A stretch of 37,874 nucleotides of DNA. Source: Erythrobacteraceae bacterium (GTDB taxonomy: Bacteria; Pseudomonadota; Alphaproteobacteria; Sphingomonadales; Sphingomonadaceae). This document shows positions 6,498 to 14,309 of this stretch, in pieces (the first letter of the stretch is position 1; every line of letters begins with the position of its first letter). The DNA is taken from the NCBI GenBank assembly GCA_002706445.1, contig PALE01000049.1:1-37874 (forward strand), in the 5' to 3' direction. The notes below the pieces were generated by a model. The model worked only from the letters and a program-made list of their open reading frames with translations, made no database searches and was not told where the DNA came from. The translations under genes and the position numbers were made by a program.

Positions 6498-8690
6498 ATG
6501 GATTTTCCAGGGGCTGCCCGCGAGCGAGCCGATCTGCTTGCATCCAATGACCGTCCGTGGATTCAAAGCCCGCGGGAGGAACATGCGGACGCTTCTCAGG
6601 ATAATTCCCCGTCTTCCAATTCGGCCGATGCGACCGACGCCGACCATGTCGAATTGCTCGATCCAAAGATTGTCGAAGAAAAGGCTTTGCAATTAAGGCC
6701 CTTCGGCAATTGCCTGCTGGCAATCTGCGCCCTCATTTCAGGCATCGTCCTGATCATCGGTTGGGGGGCAGGTATCGAGGCGGTGACCCACTTCGGACAT
6801 CAATTTTCCGCCATGGTACCGTCGACAGCGGCGTTGTTTCTACTCGGAAGCGGAGCTGTCCTGCTTTCGGAATGGCATCCGCTGGGGCATGATCCGGTCG
6901 ATTTCCGCATTGCTGCGGGCGTCATCATTCTCGGCGTTGCTGTTGCCAATCTGATGGTCATCGCATCGGGCACGGCCAATGGCATTGATCAGTTCCTCCT
7001 TCCTCGTCCTGAGATGTTCGCCGATATACGAATGTCGGAGGCGACTTCGGTGACTTTCATCATTTTGGGAGCAGCTCTGGCATCTTCGAACAGGCCAGAG
7101 GTCAAATCTGTCTTTGCAACGATTGCGCTGATGCCGGCTTTGCTCGCGCTCACCATGTTCATGTTTGAGGCGGAATCGCTTAGCAACGCGATGTTCTTTT
7201 CTGCGATTTCGCTGCCTACGGCTGTCTGCTTTGCCTGCCTGATCAGCGCTATTTTGTTGCGCAACGGCAATCGCGGGTGGGTGTCTGTCGTGCTCGGGAA
7301 CGGGACCGGGTCGATAGCGTTGCGACGGGTGCTGCCTCTCGCACTGATCCTCCCATTCGGGCTCGCTTTGGCGACAAGCGTCGCCATCCGCTACGAGGTG
7401 TTCGACACCCGTTTCCAGCTCAGCCTGCTTGCACTCGCGAGTGCCTTTGCAGTTGCCAGCCTGCTTATTTCGGGCGCGCACCGATCGAACCTGATCGAAC
7501 GCGAGCGCGCAGAGTCCGAGGTGCGTGAAGCCCAGCATGCAATGATGCTGCTCAAGTCCAAGTCACGCTTCTTTGCCAATATGAGCCATGAAATCCGCAC
7601 GCCGATGAACGGCATCCTCGGCTTTTCGGACCTGCTCTTGCGCGATGATCTGCCACCCGAACAGAACAAGCGGGTTCGCCTGATCCACGAATCGAGCCAG
7701 AATATGCTCAAGCTGCTCGACGCGATCCTCGACCTGTCGCGCATCGAGGCGGGGCAATTGACTATCAAGCTGGAACGCACGGACATCCACCACCTCATCC
7801 AGAGCTGTACGAACCTTTTCAAAGCCAGCGCAGCAACCAAGGGACTCCGCCTGAAACCGAAGCTGGACGCCAGTGTGCCACGTTATGTGATCGGCGACGA
7901 TCTGCGTATCCGGCAAGTGCTGTCCAACCTTATCGGCAACGCGGTGAAGTTCACATTTAACGGCGGGATCGACATCGCCGCCAGCTACAAAGGCGGCGCG
8001 CTGATGATCAGCGTTTGCGATACCGGGATCGGGATAGCGGAGGACAAGCTGGCCACGGTGCTGGACGAATTCGTACAGGTCGAAGACGGCGATTACCGCA
8101 GCAGTGGCGGATCGGGACTTGGCCTGCATATCTGCCGCGAACTGGTCGAATTGATGGGCGGGACCATCGCGCTCGACAGCGTATTGGGTAAGGGGACCTG
8201 CGTGAACCTTTGCCTCCCGCTTGCCGCCGATAAAGCGCATGACGAAGCGGATGAGAAACGAAAATCAGCACAGCCGGAGGAGCAATTGAACCGTTGGGCA
8301 GGTCGCCGTGTGGCGCTCGCCGAAGATCACGACATCAACCAGATGCTGATCATGGAAATGGCCGAGCGGATCGGGCTCGAGGTTGAATTGTTCGAGGACG
8401 GAGAGGAAGCGGTCGAGGGCATCCTTGCCGCCGAGCAGGATGGCGAACCCTTCGACCTGGCGTTGATGGATGTGCAGATGCCGAAGCTGGACGGGATCGC
8501 TGCCACGCTGATGTTGCGGAAAGAAGGGCTCGATGCCCAATCGCTTCCGGTTGTCGCGATGACTGCCAATGCCTTCCGCTCCGATGTCGAGGCGTGCCTC
8601 GCCGGAGAAATGCAGGCGCATCTCGCCAAGCCGTTCACGCTTGAGCAGCTCGAAAAAGTGCTCGACAAATGGATGCCGCCGAACGCCTGA
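6498..8690 (+). CDS. Membrane hybrid histidine kinase with C-terminal receiver
   Basis: A 730-residue sensor kinase. After about 65 hydrophilic residues come roughly eight hydrophobic segments (about 70-325), with short loops and no recognisable ligand-binding domain. A linker helix (330-350) leads to the HisKA domain with FFANMSHEIRTPMNG (phospho-His 364). The HATPase domain follows with NLIGNAVKFT (477-486), DTGIGIAEDK (508-517) and GGSGLGLHICREL (537-549). The C-terminal receiver (about 604-728) has acidic residues EDHD, phosphoacceptor Asp658 in LMDVQMPKLDG, and Lys711. A CGGAGCG lies just before the ATG. No separate response regulator or Hpt gene is adjacent, so its output partner lies elsewhere. 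The signal is unknown; the multi-span sensor may read something in the membrane. Confidence 0.92.
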   Translation: MDFPGAARERADLLASNDRPWIQSPREEHADASQDNSPSSNSADATDADHVELLDPKIVEEKALQLRPFGNCLLAICALISGIVLIIGWGAGIEAVTHFGHQFSAMVPSTAALFLLGSGAVLLSEWHPLGHDPVDFRIAAGVIILGVAVANLMVIASGTANGIDQFLLPRPEMFADIRMSEATSVTFIILGAALASSNRPEVKSVFATIALMPALLALTMFMFEAESLSNAMFFSAISLPTAVCFACLISAILLRNGNRGWVSVVLGNGTGSIALRRVLPLALILPFGLALATSVAIRYEVFDTRFQLSLLALASAFAVASLLISGAHRSNLIERERAESEVREAQHAMMLLKSKSRFFANMSHEIRTPMNGILGFSDLLLRDDLPPEQNKRVRLIHESSQNMLKLLDAILDLSRIEAGQLTIKLERTDIHHLIQSCTNLFKASAATKGLRLKPKLDASVPRYVIGDDLRIRQVLSNLIGNAVKFTFNGGIDIAASYKGGALMISVCDTGIGIAEDKLATVLDEFVQVEDGDYRSSGGSGLGLHICRELVELMGGTIALDSVLGKGTCVNLCLPLAADKAHDEADEKRKSAQPEEQLNRWAGRRVALAEDHDINQMLIMEMAERIGLEVELFEDGEEAVEGILAAEQDGEPFDLALMDVQMPKLDGIAATLMLRKEGLDAQSLPVVAMTANAFRSDVEACLAGEMQAHLAKPFTLEQLEKVLDKWMPPNA

Positions 8691-8706
8691 TGACGCCTGG
8701 TCGGGC

Positions 8707-11022
8707 CTAGCCTACAACCTTCACAAAGCTGTCGATCACGCGTTTTTCACCCGCGTCCTCGAAATTGATCGTCAGCTTGTTGCCTTCCTGATCGATGACG
8801 CAGCCAGTCCCGAACTTGGCGTGTTCGACCATCGCACCGATGGCGATATCGCTGCGCGGTTTGGCAGCAAAGCTTGCCGCGCTCCGGCCCGGTTCGGCGA
8901 CGCGCTGCTGGCGCGTTTCATAGCCGGTTGAGACTGCGCGACGCCAGCCGGGGCCGCGCGCCTCGGCACGGTCGGGACGGTCGCGGGCGACATGCGCGAA
9001 GGGGTCTTCATTCTCCGACCAGTTCGCCCGCCACAGCGATGCGCCGCCGGTAAGTGTCGATTCCTGCTCGATATGTTCTTCGGGAAGTTCCTCGATAAAG
9101 CGCGAGGGGATCGAGCTCGTCCACTGACCGTAAATCCGGCGATTGGCGGCATGCAGGATGATGCAGCGCCGCTTTGCGCGCGTGATTGCGACATAGGCGA
9201 GCCGGCGTTCTTCCTCGAGGCTGGCAAGACCACCTTCGTCCACCGCGCGTTGCGACGGGAAGACGCCTTCTTCCCAGCCAACGCACAAGACGTGGTCGAA
9301 CTCCAGCCCCTTGGCCGCAGGGATCGTCCTGGTGGTGACGGTCTCTTCCTCGTCGCCGCGATCATTGTCCATGACGAGGCTGACATGTTCGAGGAAGTCG
9401 CTGAGCGTCTCGTATTCCTCCATCGCGCGCGCAAGCTCGGAGAGGTTTTCCGCACGGCCCGCGCTTTCGGGCGAGCGGTCGGCGGCCAGCATGTCGTTAT
9501 AGCCGCTTTCGTCGAGCACGAGCCGCAGCAGGTCGGACGGCGACATATCCTCCGCCGCCTCGCGCCATGCGAGAAACTGCCGCATCAGACCGCCGATCGT
9601 GTTCGCGGCGCGTGCGGGCAGCTCGTCGCTGTCCGCCAGTTGCAGGGAGGCGGCAGCAAGTGGCAAGCCGGTGCGCCGCGCATGCTGGTGCATTTTTTCG
9701 AGCGTCTTTGCGCCAAGACCGCGCTTGGGCTGGTTATAAATACGCTCGAACGCCAGATCGTCCTGCGGCTGCGCAATCACCCGCAAATAGGCGAGCGCGT
9801 CGCGGATTTCGGCGCGCTCGTAAAAACGGAAGCCGCCGATGATGCGGTAGTTGATGCCCGTTTGGATGAAGCGGTCTTCGAATTCGCGCGTCTGGTATTG
9901 CGCCCGCACGAGGATCGCCACCTCGTCGAGCGGCGCGCCTTCGCGTTCGAGGCGCTCAATTTCCTCGCCAACGCGGCGCGCTTCTTCGGGGGCATCCCAC
10001 ACGCCGATCACGCGCACCTTGTCGCCGCCGTTTACCTCGGTCCACAGCGTCTTTTCATGGCGTTGCGAATTGGCCTCGATCAGACCGGAGGCTGCGCCCA
10101 GAATGTGAGGAGTGGAGCGGTAGTTCTGTTCAAGCCGGATCACCGCCGCGCCGGGAAAATCCTTTTCAAATCGCAGGATATTGGCGACTTCTGCGCCGCG
10201 CCATGAATAGATCGACTGGTCGTCATCGCCGACCACGCAGATATTCTTGTGGCTCTGCGCCAAGAGGCGCAGCCACAGATACTGGACCGCGTTAGTGTCC
10301 TGATATTCGTCCACCATGATGTATTTGAAGCGCTGCTGATACTCGGCCAGCACGTCGGTGTGCTTGCGGAAGATATTGAGCATGTGTAGCATCAGATCGC
10401 CGAAATCGCAGGCGTTCAGCGACTTCAGCCGGTCCTGATACATCTGGTAGAACTCGCGCCCACGGCCATTGGCAAAAGCCTCGCTCTCGCCCGGATCGAG
10501 ATCGGTAGGGTTGAGGCCGCGGTTCTTCCAGCGGTCAATCAGTCCGGCCAGCTGGCGCGCAGGCCAGCGTTTTTCATCCTCGCCATTGTCGACAATCAGC
10601 GCCTTCAAAACGCGCAGCTGATCGTCGGTGTCGATGATGGTGTAATTCTGCTGCAGGCCGACGAGTTCGGCATGGCGGCGCAACATCTTGGCGCAGATCG
10701 AGTGGAAAGTGCCCAGCCACGGAATCCCTTCCGATCCCGCACCCAGATGCGTTGCCACACGCTCGCGCATTTCACGTGCAGCCTTGTTGGTGAAGGTGAC
10801 GCACAAAATCTGGCTGGGCCATGCGCGCCGCGTCGCCACCAGATGCGCAAGCCGCGAGGTAAGCGCTGCCGTCTTACCCGTACCCGCGCCTGCGAGCATC
10901 AGCACCGGCCCTTCGGTCGTCAACACGGCTTCGCGCTGCGGCGGGTTCAGCCGAGCGGCGTAAGGCGGGACACCCGCATCGGGCGCGCCGTTGGAGGCGG
11001 GGGAGGGAAGATTCGAACTCAT
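8707..11022 (-). CDS. uvrD: UvrD/PcrA-type superfamily 1 DNA helicase
   Basis: A 771-residue 3'-5' helicase for nucleotide excision and mismatch repair. Motifs: LNPPQREAV (26-34), Walker A GAGTGKT (45-51), TFTNKAAREM (76-85), TFHSICAKML, VDEYQDTN (237-244), GDDDQSIYSWRGA (265-277), LEQNYRST, EEGVFPSQRA and YVAITRAKRR (610-619). The C-terminus (728-771) is the Tudor-like domain VEHAKFGTG. One oddity: the motif usually written T-x-H-x-A-K-G-L-E-F reads TIPAAKGLEF here, with Pro568 where His is expected, and the preceding residues TTR replace the usual hydrophobic-Met pair. The frame runs on to 11220, but homology and the promoter place the start at the ATG 11022. A LexA-type box lies 12-26 bases upstream, indicating SOS control. 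Confidence 0.93.
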   Translation of the reverse strand: MSSNLPSPASNGAPDAGVPPYAARLNPPQREAVLTTEGPVLMLAGAGTGKTAALTSRLAHLVATRRAWPSQILCVTFTNKAAREMRERVATHLGAGSEGIPWLGTFHSICAKMLRRHAELVGLQQNYTIIDTDDQLRVLKALIVDNGEDEKRWPARQLAGLIDRWKNRGLNPTDLDPGESEAFANGRGREFYQMYQDRLKSLNACDFGDLMLHMLNIFRKHTDVLAEYQQRFKYIMVDEYQDTNAVQYLWLRLLAQSHKNICVVGDDDQSIYSWRGAEVANILRFEKDFPGAAVIRLEQNYRSTPHILGAASGLIEANSQRHEKTLWTEVNGGDKVRVIGVWDAPEEARRVGEEIERLEREGAPLDEVAILVRAQYQTREFEDRFIQTGINYRIIGGFRFYERAEIRDALAYLRVIAQPQDDLAFERIYNQPKRGLGAKTLEKMHQHARRTGLPLAAASLQLADSDELPARAANTIGGLMRQFLAWREAAEDMSPSDLLRLVLDESGYNDMLAADRSPESAGRAENLSELARAMEEYETLSDFLEHVSLVMDNDRGDEEETVTTRTIPAAKGLEFDHVLCVGWEEGVFPSQRAVDEGGLASLEEERRLAYVAITRAKRRCIILHAANRRIYGQWTSSIPSRFIEELPEEHIEQESTLTGGASLWRANWSENEDPFAHVARDRPDRAEARGPGWRRAVSTGYETRQQRVAEPGRSAASFAAKPRSDIAIGAMVEHAKFGTGCVIDQEGNKLTINFEDAGEKRVIDSFVKVVG

Positions 11023-11033
11023 GGCACCAGGGG

Positions 11034-11048
11034 GAACAAGTATAGAAC
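11034..11048 (-). promoter_or_regulatory. LexA (SOS) box over the uvrD promoter
   Basis: On the minus strand the site reads GTTCTATACTTGTTC, an exact GTTC-N7-GTTC, the LexA site of alphaproteobacteria. A TATACT (11039-11044) inside the box could be the -10 element of uvrD, so LexA binding would block RNA polymerase. A TTGCGC lies upstream as a candidate -35, with spacing shorter than ideal. Confidence 0.75.
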
Positions 11049-11323
11049 AAATAGATTGCGCGCAAGGTCGCACATATGATCTGCGAGCGCACTTGCAAGT
11101 CCATTGCCGTCCCCCGAAAACCGCACGAATGCAATCCAGCCCGTTTGCGCAACGCCTCTCGCCGGAGCGTGCGCGTGACGGGTTGCGGGGGAAGGGAGGG
11201 TGGCTTCCCGGCCAGCGCAATGCCTGTCATCCAATGCATGTCCGGTCCGCAGGGTGAGGCGCTCCGGATTGAAGAAACGAAGCTGCGTTCGTCCACGCTT
11301 GGGTCCAACCAAAGGAGAAACCC
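11049..11323. other. Intergenic region between uvrD and the exported protein, no gene seen
   Basis: This divergent spacer holds the uvrD promoter side at its left end and an AAAGGAG ribosome binding site for the next plus-strand gene at its right end. Frames cross it, but none looks like a protein. I see no repeat or strong hairpin. Confidence 0.5.
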
Positions 11324-11686
11324 ATGCGCAAATCCCACTATGCCCTTATCGCCGTCGCGATTGCGACCATCGGCTATGTCACAGCCGCGCCGGGCCACGC
11401 CCGTGCCACGCAAGAGGCGGAGCGGCTTGTCCCTGCTGATCCGGAACTCAGCCCCGAACAGCAGGCCGATCTCGACAGTTGGAGCCCGCAGCAACAGCTA
11501 GAATATGCGGCCTGGCCTGCCGAGACGAAGCGCTATTACTGGTCGCTTGTCCCGAGCCGTCAGACGCTGTTCTGGGCGCTTACGGATACCGACAAGATCG
11601 CGCTGACCGCCATGACCGGACCCGAGCGCGAGGCGAAGTGGGAGCGGATCGAATATCTCGCAGGCACGAAGCCCGGCGAGGTCTAG
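11324..11686 (+). CDS. Small exported hypothetical protein
   Basis: A 120-residue protein of unrecognised family. It has a clear signal peptide (MRKSHYALIAVAIATIGYVTAAPGHA, likely cleaved after GHA). The mature part is rich in Glu, Gln, Trp and Tyr: LSPEQQADLDSWSPQQQLEYAAWPAETKRYYWSL, then LFWALTDTDKIALTAMTGPERE. This looks like a compact helical periplasmic protein without cysteines. The start is well supported by AAAGGAG about six bases before the ATG. Its last four bases overlap the stop of the convergent rsmD gene, so transcription of the two is likely to interfere or to end inside the neighbour. The Trp/Tyr-rich repeats of AAWP and WSP could bind peptide or glycan, but that is speculation. 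Confidence 0.75.
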   Translation: MRKSHYALIAVAIATIGYVTAAPGHARATQEAERLVPADPELSPEQQADLDSWSPQQQLEYAAWPAETKRYYWSLVPSRQTLFWALTDTDKIALTAMTGPEREAKWERIEYLAGTKPGEV

Positions 11687-12234
11687 CTCTCGGCCGCCCG
11701 CCGCATCAGCGTGAGACGGCCTTTGCCGACCTTGCGCGATATCTCGACATCGAGGCCTGCGATCTGCGGTTCTTCCTTGGCGGCGGTTTCGAGCGCGATC
11801 CATGTCGCTTCGCCGATCCAGCCCAATCGCAGCAGCCGGTCTAGCGCAACCTCGCCCGCGCCGGTGTCATAGGGCGGGTCGGCGAGGATGATGTCATAGG
11901 GCTCATGCGCGGCGCGCAACCCCATGACCGACCCTGCCTCGACAGCGGTTCGCGCACGGCAATCGAGCGCGGCGATATTGGCGCGGATCGCATCGAGCGC
12001 GCCGCGTTCCTGTTCGACGAATAGGCAATGCGCCGCGCCGCGAGACAGCGCCTCGATCCCGAGCGCGCCCGACCCTGCGAACAGGTCCGCCACGCGCAAA
12101 TCCTCGAAACTGCCGAGCCTGCTGGTCAGCATCGAGAACAGCGCCTCGCGCGTTCGGTCGGCCGTGGGACGGGTAGCATCGCCTTTGGGAGCGGTCAGTT
12201 TGCGTCCGCGCCAGTCGCCTGCAATAACTCTCAT
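11683..12234 (-). CDS. rsmD: 16S rRNA (guanine(966)-N2)-methyltransferase RsmD
   Basis: A 183-residue SAM-dependent methyltransferase that modifies G966 of 16S rRNA in the assembling small subunit. The signature N-terminus MRVIAGDWRGRKL is followed by RPTADRTREALFSML (22-36), the SAM-binding VADLFAGSGALGIEALSRGA (48-67) and the catalytic DPPY (119-122). Length matches the family. Its ATG overlaps the stop of rluB by four bases (ATGA type, 12231-12234), so translation is probably coupled in an rluB-rsmD operon; both act on ribosomal RNA. Confidence 0.94.
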   Translation of the reverse strand: MRVIAGDWRGRKLTAPKGDATRPTADRTREALFSMLTSRLGSFEDLRVADLFAGSGALGIEALSRGAAHCLFVEQERGALDAIRANIAALDCRARTAVEAGSVMGLRAAHEPYDIILADPPYDTGAGEVALDRLLRLGWIGEATWIALETAAKEEPQIAGLDVEISRKVGKGRLTLMRRAAES

Positions 12235-13019
12235 TCGTGGCCCTTCTTGAGCGTGCTCACGAAGCGGTCGAGATCGCCCTTGCGGATGCGCGTCGCCTGC
12301 CCGCGCGGCAGTTCACCCAGCGCAAAGGGTCCGTATCCGACGCGGATCAGGCGGTTCACCTTGAGGCCCAGATATTCGAGCACGCGCCGCACTTCGCGGT
12401 TTTTGCCCTCGGTGATGGTCATCTGGATCCACTGGTTCTTGCCACCCGAACCGCCAGCGCCTCGTTCGAGATTGGCGTCGATCGAACCGTAGCGAACGCC
12501 GTCGATCTCGACGCCTTCGATCAGTTCTTCGAGCTGTTCCTGCGACACTTCACCGAATGCGCGCGCGCGATAGGTGCGCGGGATGCCGGAAGCGGGCAGT
12601 TCCATCTTCCGCTTCAGCCCGCCGTCATTGGTGAGCAGCAATAGCCCCTCGGTGTTGAGGTCGAGCCTGCCGATCGGCATCAGCCGCGGCGTATCCTTGG
12701 GCAAGGCATTGCGCAACGCGTCATAGATGGTCGCGCGTCCCGCCGGATCGCGCTCGGCGGTGATAAGGCCGGTGGGCTTGTGAAACGCGTAAAGCTGCGC
12801 CGGCTCGGGTCCGGCGACAGGCTTGCCATCGACGCTGACGCCCTTGAGCGACTTCAAAAAGGTGGCAGGCGTTTCGACCGGCTTGCCGTCGAGCGTGATG
12901 CGACCGTCGGCGATCATGCGCTCGATCTCGCGGCGACTGGCAACACCGGCGCGCGCCAGCAGCTTGGCAATACGGTCGCCTTCGGGGCGGTCGTCCGATT
13001 TCTTGGGGTTGGTGGGCAT
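12231..13019 (-). CDS. rluB: rRNA pseudouridine synthase, RluB/RsuA family
   Basis: A 262-residue pseudouridine synthase. An N-terminal S4 RNA-binding domain (about 14-65: DRIAKLLARAGVASRREIERMIADGRITLDG) is followed by the catalytic domain. The latter has YAFHKPTGLITAERDPAGR (77-95) and the active-site motif IGRLDLNTEGLLLLT (116-130, catalytic Asp120), then YRARAFG and NREVRRVLEYLGLKVNRLIRVGYGPF. By length and the NREVRR signature I favour RluB (23S U2605) over RsuA or RluE. The start is the ATG at 13019; the open frame reaches 13043 but the extra residues do not fit. The gene forms a four-base overlap with rsmD. Confidence 0.9.
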   Translation of the reverse strand: MPTNPKKSDDRPEGDRIAKLLARAGVASRREIERMIADGRITLDGKPVETPATFLKSLKGVSVDGKPVAGPEPAQLYAFHKPTGLITAERDPAGRATIYDALRNALPKDTPRLMPIGRLDLNTEGLLLLTNDGGLKRKMELPASGIPRTYRARAFGEVSQEQLEELIEGVEIDGVRYGSIDANLERGAGGSGGKNQWIQMTITEGKNREVRRVLEYLGLKVNRLIRVGYGPFALGELPRGQATRIRKGDLDRFVSTLKKGHE

Positions 13020-13076
13020 GAGCCGCCCATACCAGAACCTCACCCCAGCGAAAGCGGCGATTGCGTGCGTGGTGCG

Positions 13077-14237
13077 TCAGTTGGCCGCTCGCAGGGCCTC
13101 CTGCACGATAGCATCGAAGCGCGCGATGCCGCCTTCGAGCGTGCCGAGCGTGATGTGATCGACCACTCCGGTCGAAAGCCCCTGCTGGCCCAGTTCGGCG
13201 GCGCGGAAGTCTTCCGAGGCGAAAACCCCGCCGTCGAGCAATTTCCAGCTGCGCTCCCAGTGATCGCGTGCCTTGTCGGTTTGCGGTTCCTCTGGGATGA
13301 GCATGAAATCCTCGACCAGAGTGAGGTCGTGCGCCTGCGGCATCAGCACCATCACATTGACGTAATCGGGGCTGGGAATGATGATCGTGGCGGGCAGCAA
13401 TTGGTAGGCAAATGTCACGACCTTGCGCAGTGCCGCCATGTCGGTGAGGTCGACGCCCTCCATCTCCTCCAGCCGTCCGACGGCGCTGCGCATATGGGGG
13501 CCGATTTCGTCTCCGGCTGTCACGCCGTCCTTGAAGAAGGGGCCGATGGTGTTCGCGTGGAGGCGGGTGACATGGTAGCTTTCGAGGAAGGCATCCATGA
13601 TGAGCTTCCAATTGCCCTTCACCGTGTGAAGCTTGCGGCGGAAAAGATAGCTCGTATCCATCCCGAAAGCGCTGAAATCCTCGCCCAGCGTGCGCGCATC
13701 GCTGAAATCGGCTTCCTCCGCAGGCGAGAACCAGATCAGTCCGCCCGCCTCGAAGCTGGGCAGCTCTTTCAGCCCGAAATCGCCCTTGTCCATGCCCGGA
13801 AAGGTTTCGGGGCGGGGCAGGGCGAGCAGCTTGCCGTCGAGGCGGTAAGTCCATGCGTGATAAGGGCACACGAGCCGCGCGGCGCATTGCACATCCTCGC
13901 CTTCGACCAGCCGCGTGCCGCGATGGCGACAGACGTTGAGGAAGACGTGCGCCTTGCCCTCCTTGTCGCGGGTGATGAGCAGCGGGCGACCGGTCGAATC
14001 ATGCGGCAGCGCCATGCCCGGATCGGGGAGCGCGACGCTGGGCACCAGCACTTGCGGCAGCCGGCCGAACAGCGCGGCCTTTTCGCGCGCGAAATGGGCA
14101 GGGTCGGTGTAGCGGCTCGCAGGCACGGTCTGCCCCGGCGCAGCCTCACGCGTAACGCCTTCGCGCACCGCTTCGGCGAGAGCCAGCTGCGAGGGCGTGG
14201 GTTTCATTCTGGGTAAATCTGTTGTCGGCGCGTTCAT
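13077..14237 (-). CDS. Rieske [2Fe-2S] ring-hydroxylating oxygenase, alpha-subunit type
   Basis: A 386-residue non-haem iron oxygenase. The Rieske cluster ligands are visible as CRHRG and CPYHAW (Cys103, His105, Cys124, His127). The catalytic domain carries the mononuclear iron motif in DAFLESYHVTRLH (His222, His227). These enzymes insert oxygen into aromatic rings, or demethylate or hydroxylate substrates such as carnitine-like amines; the substrate here cannot be told. No ferredoxin, reductase or beta subunit lies next to it, so electrons must come from partners elsewhere. The start at 14237 has AGGA about nine bases upstream; the frame extends to 14303 without homology. It is divergent from the AmpG-like permease with a 72-base shared promoter region. 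Confidence 0.9.
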   Translation of the reverse strand: MNAPTTDLPRMKPTPSQLALAEAVREGVTREAAPGQTVPASRYTDPAHFAREKAALFGRLPQVLVPSVALPDPGMALPHDSTGRPLLITRDKEGKAHVFLNVCRHRGTRLVEGEDVQCAARLVCPYHAWTYRLDGKLLALPRPETFPGMDKGDFGLKELPSFEAGGLIWFSPAEEADFSDARTLGEDFSAFGMDTSYLFRRKLHTVKGNWKLIMDAFLESYHVTRLHANTIGPFFKDGVTAGDEIGPHMRSAVGRLEEMEGVDLTDMAALRKVVTFAYQLLPATIIIPSPDYVNVMVLMPQAHDLTLVEDFMLIPEEPQTDKARDHWERSWKLLDGGVFASEDFRAAELGQQGLSTGVVDHITLGTLEGGIARFDAIVQEALRAAN

Positions 14238-14309
14238 CGGCGCTTTCCTATCTCTCTCTGGTCCGGCTAGTGTTGCATCAAACGCCGGGAATGCAAAGGA
14301 CAAGGGCGA

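Noticed and set aside
8992..10206. Long plus-strand open frame antisense to uvrD
   Set aside because: It is a shadow of a gene with all helicase motifs.
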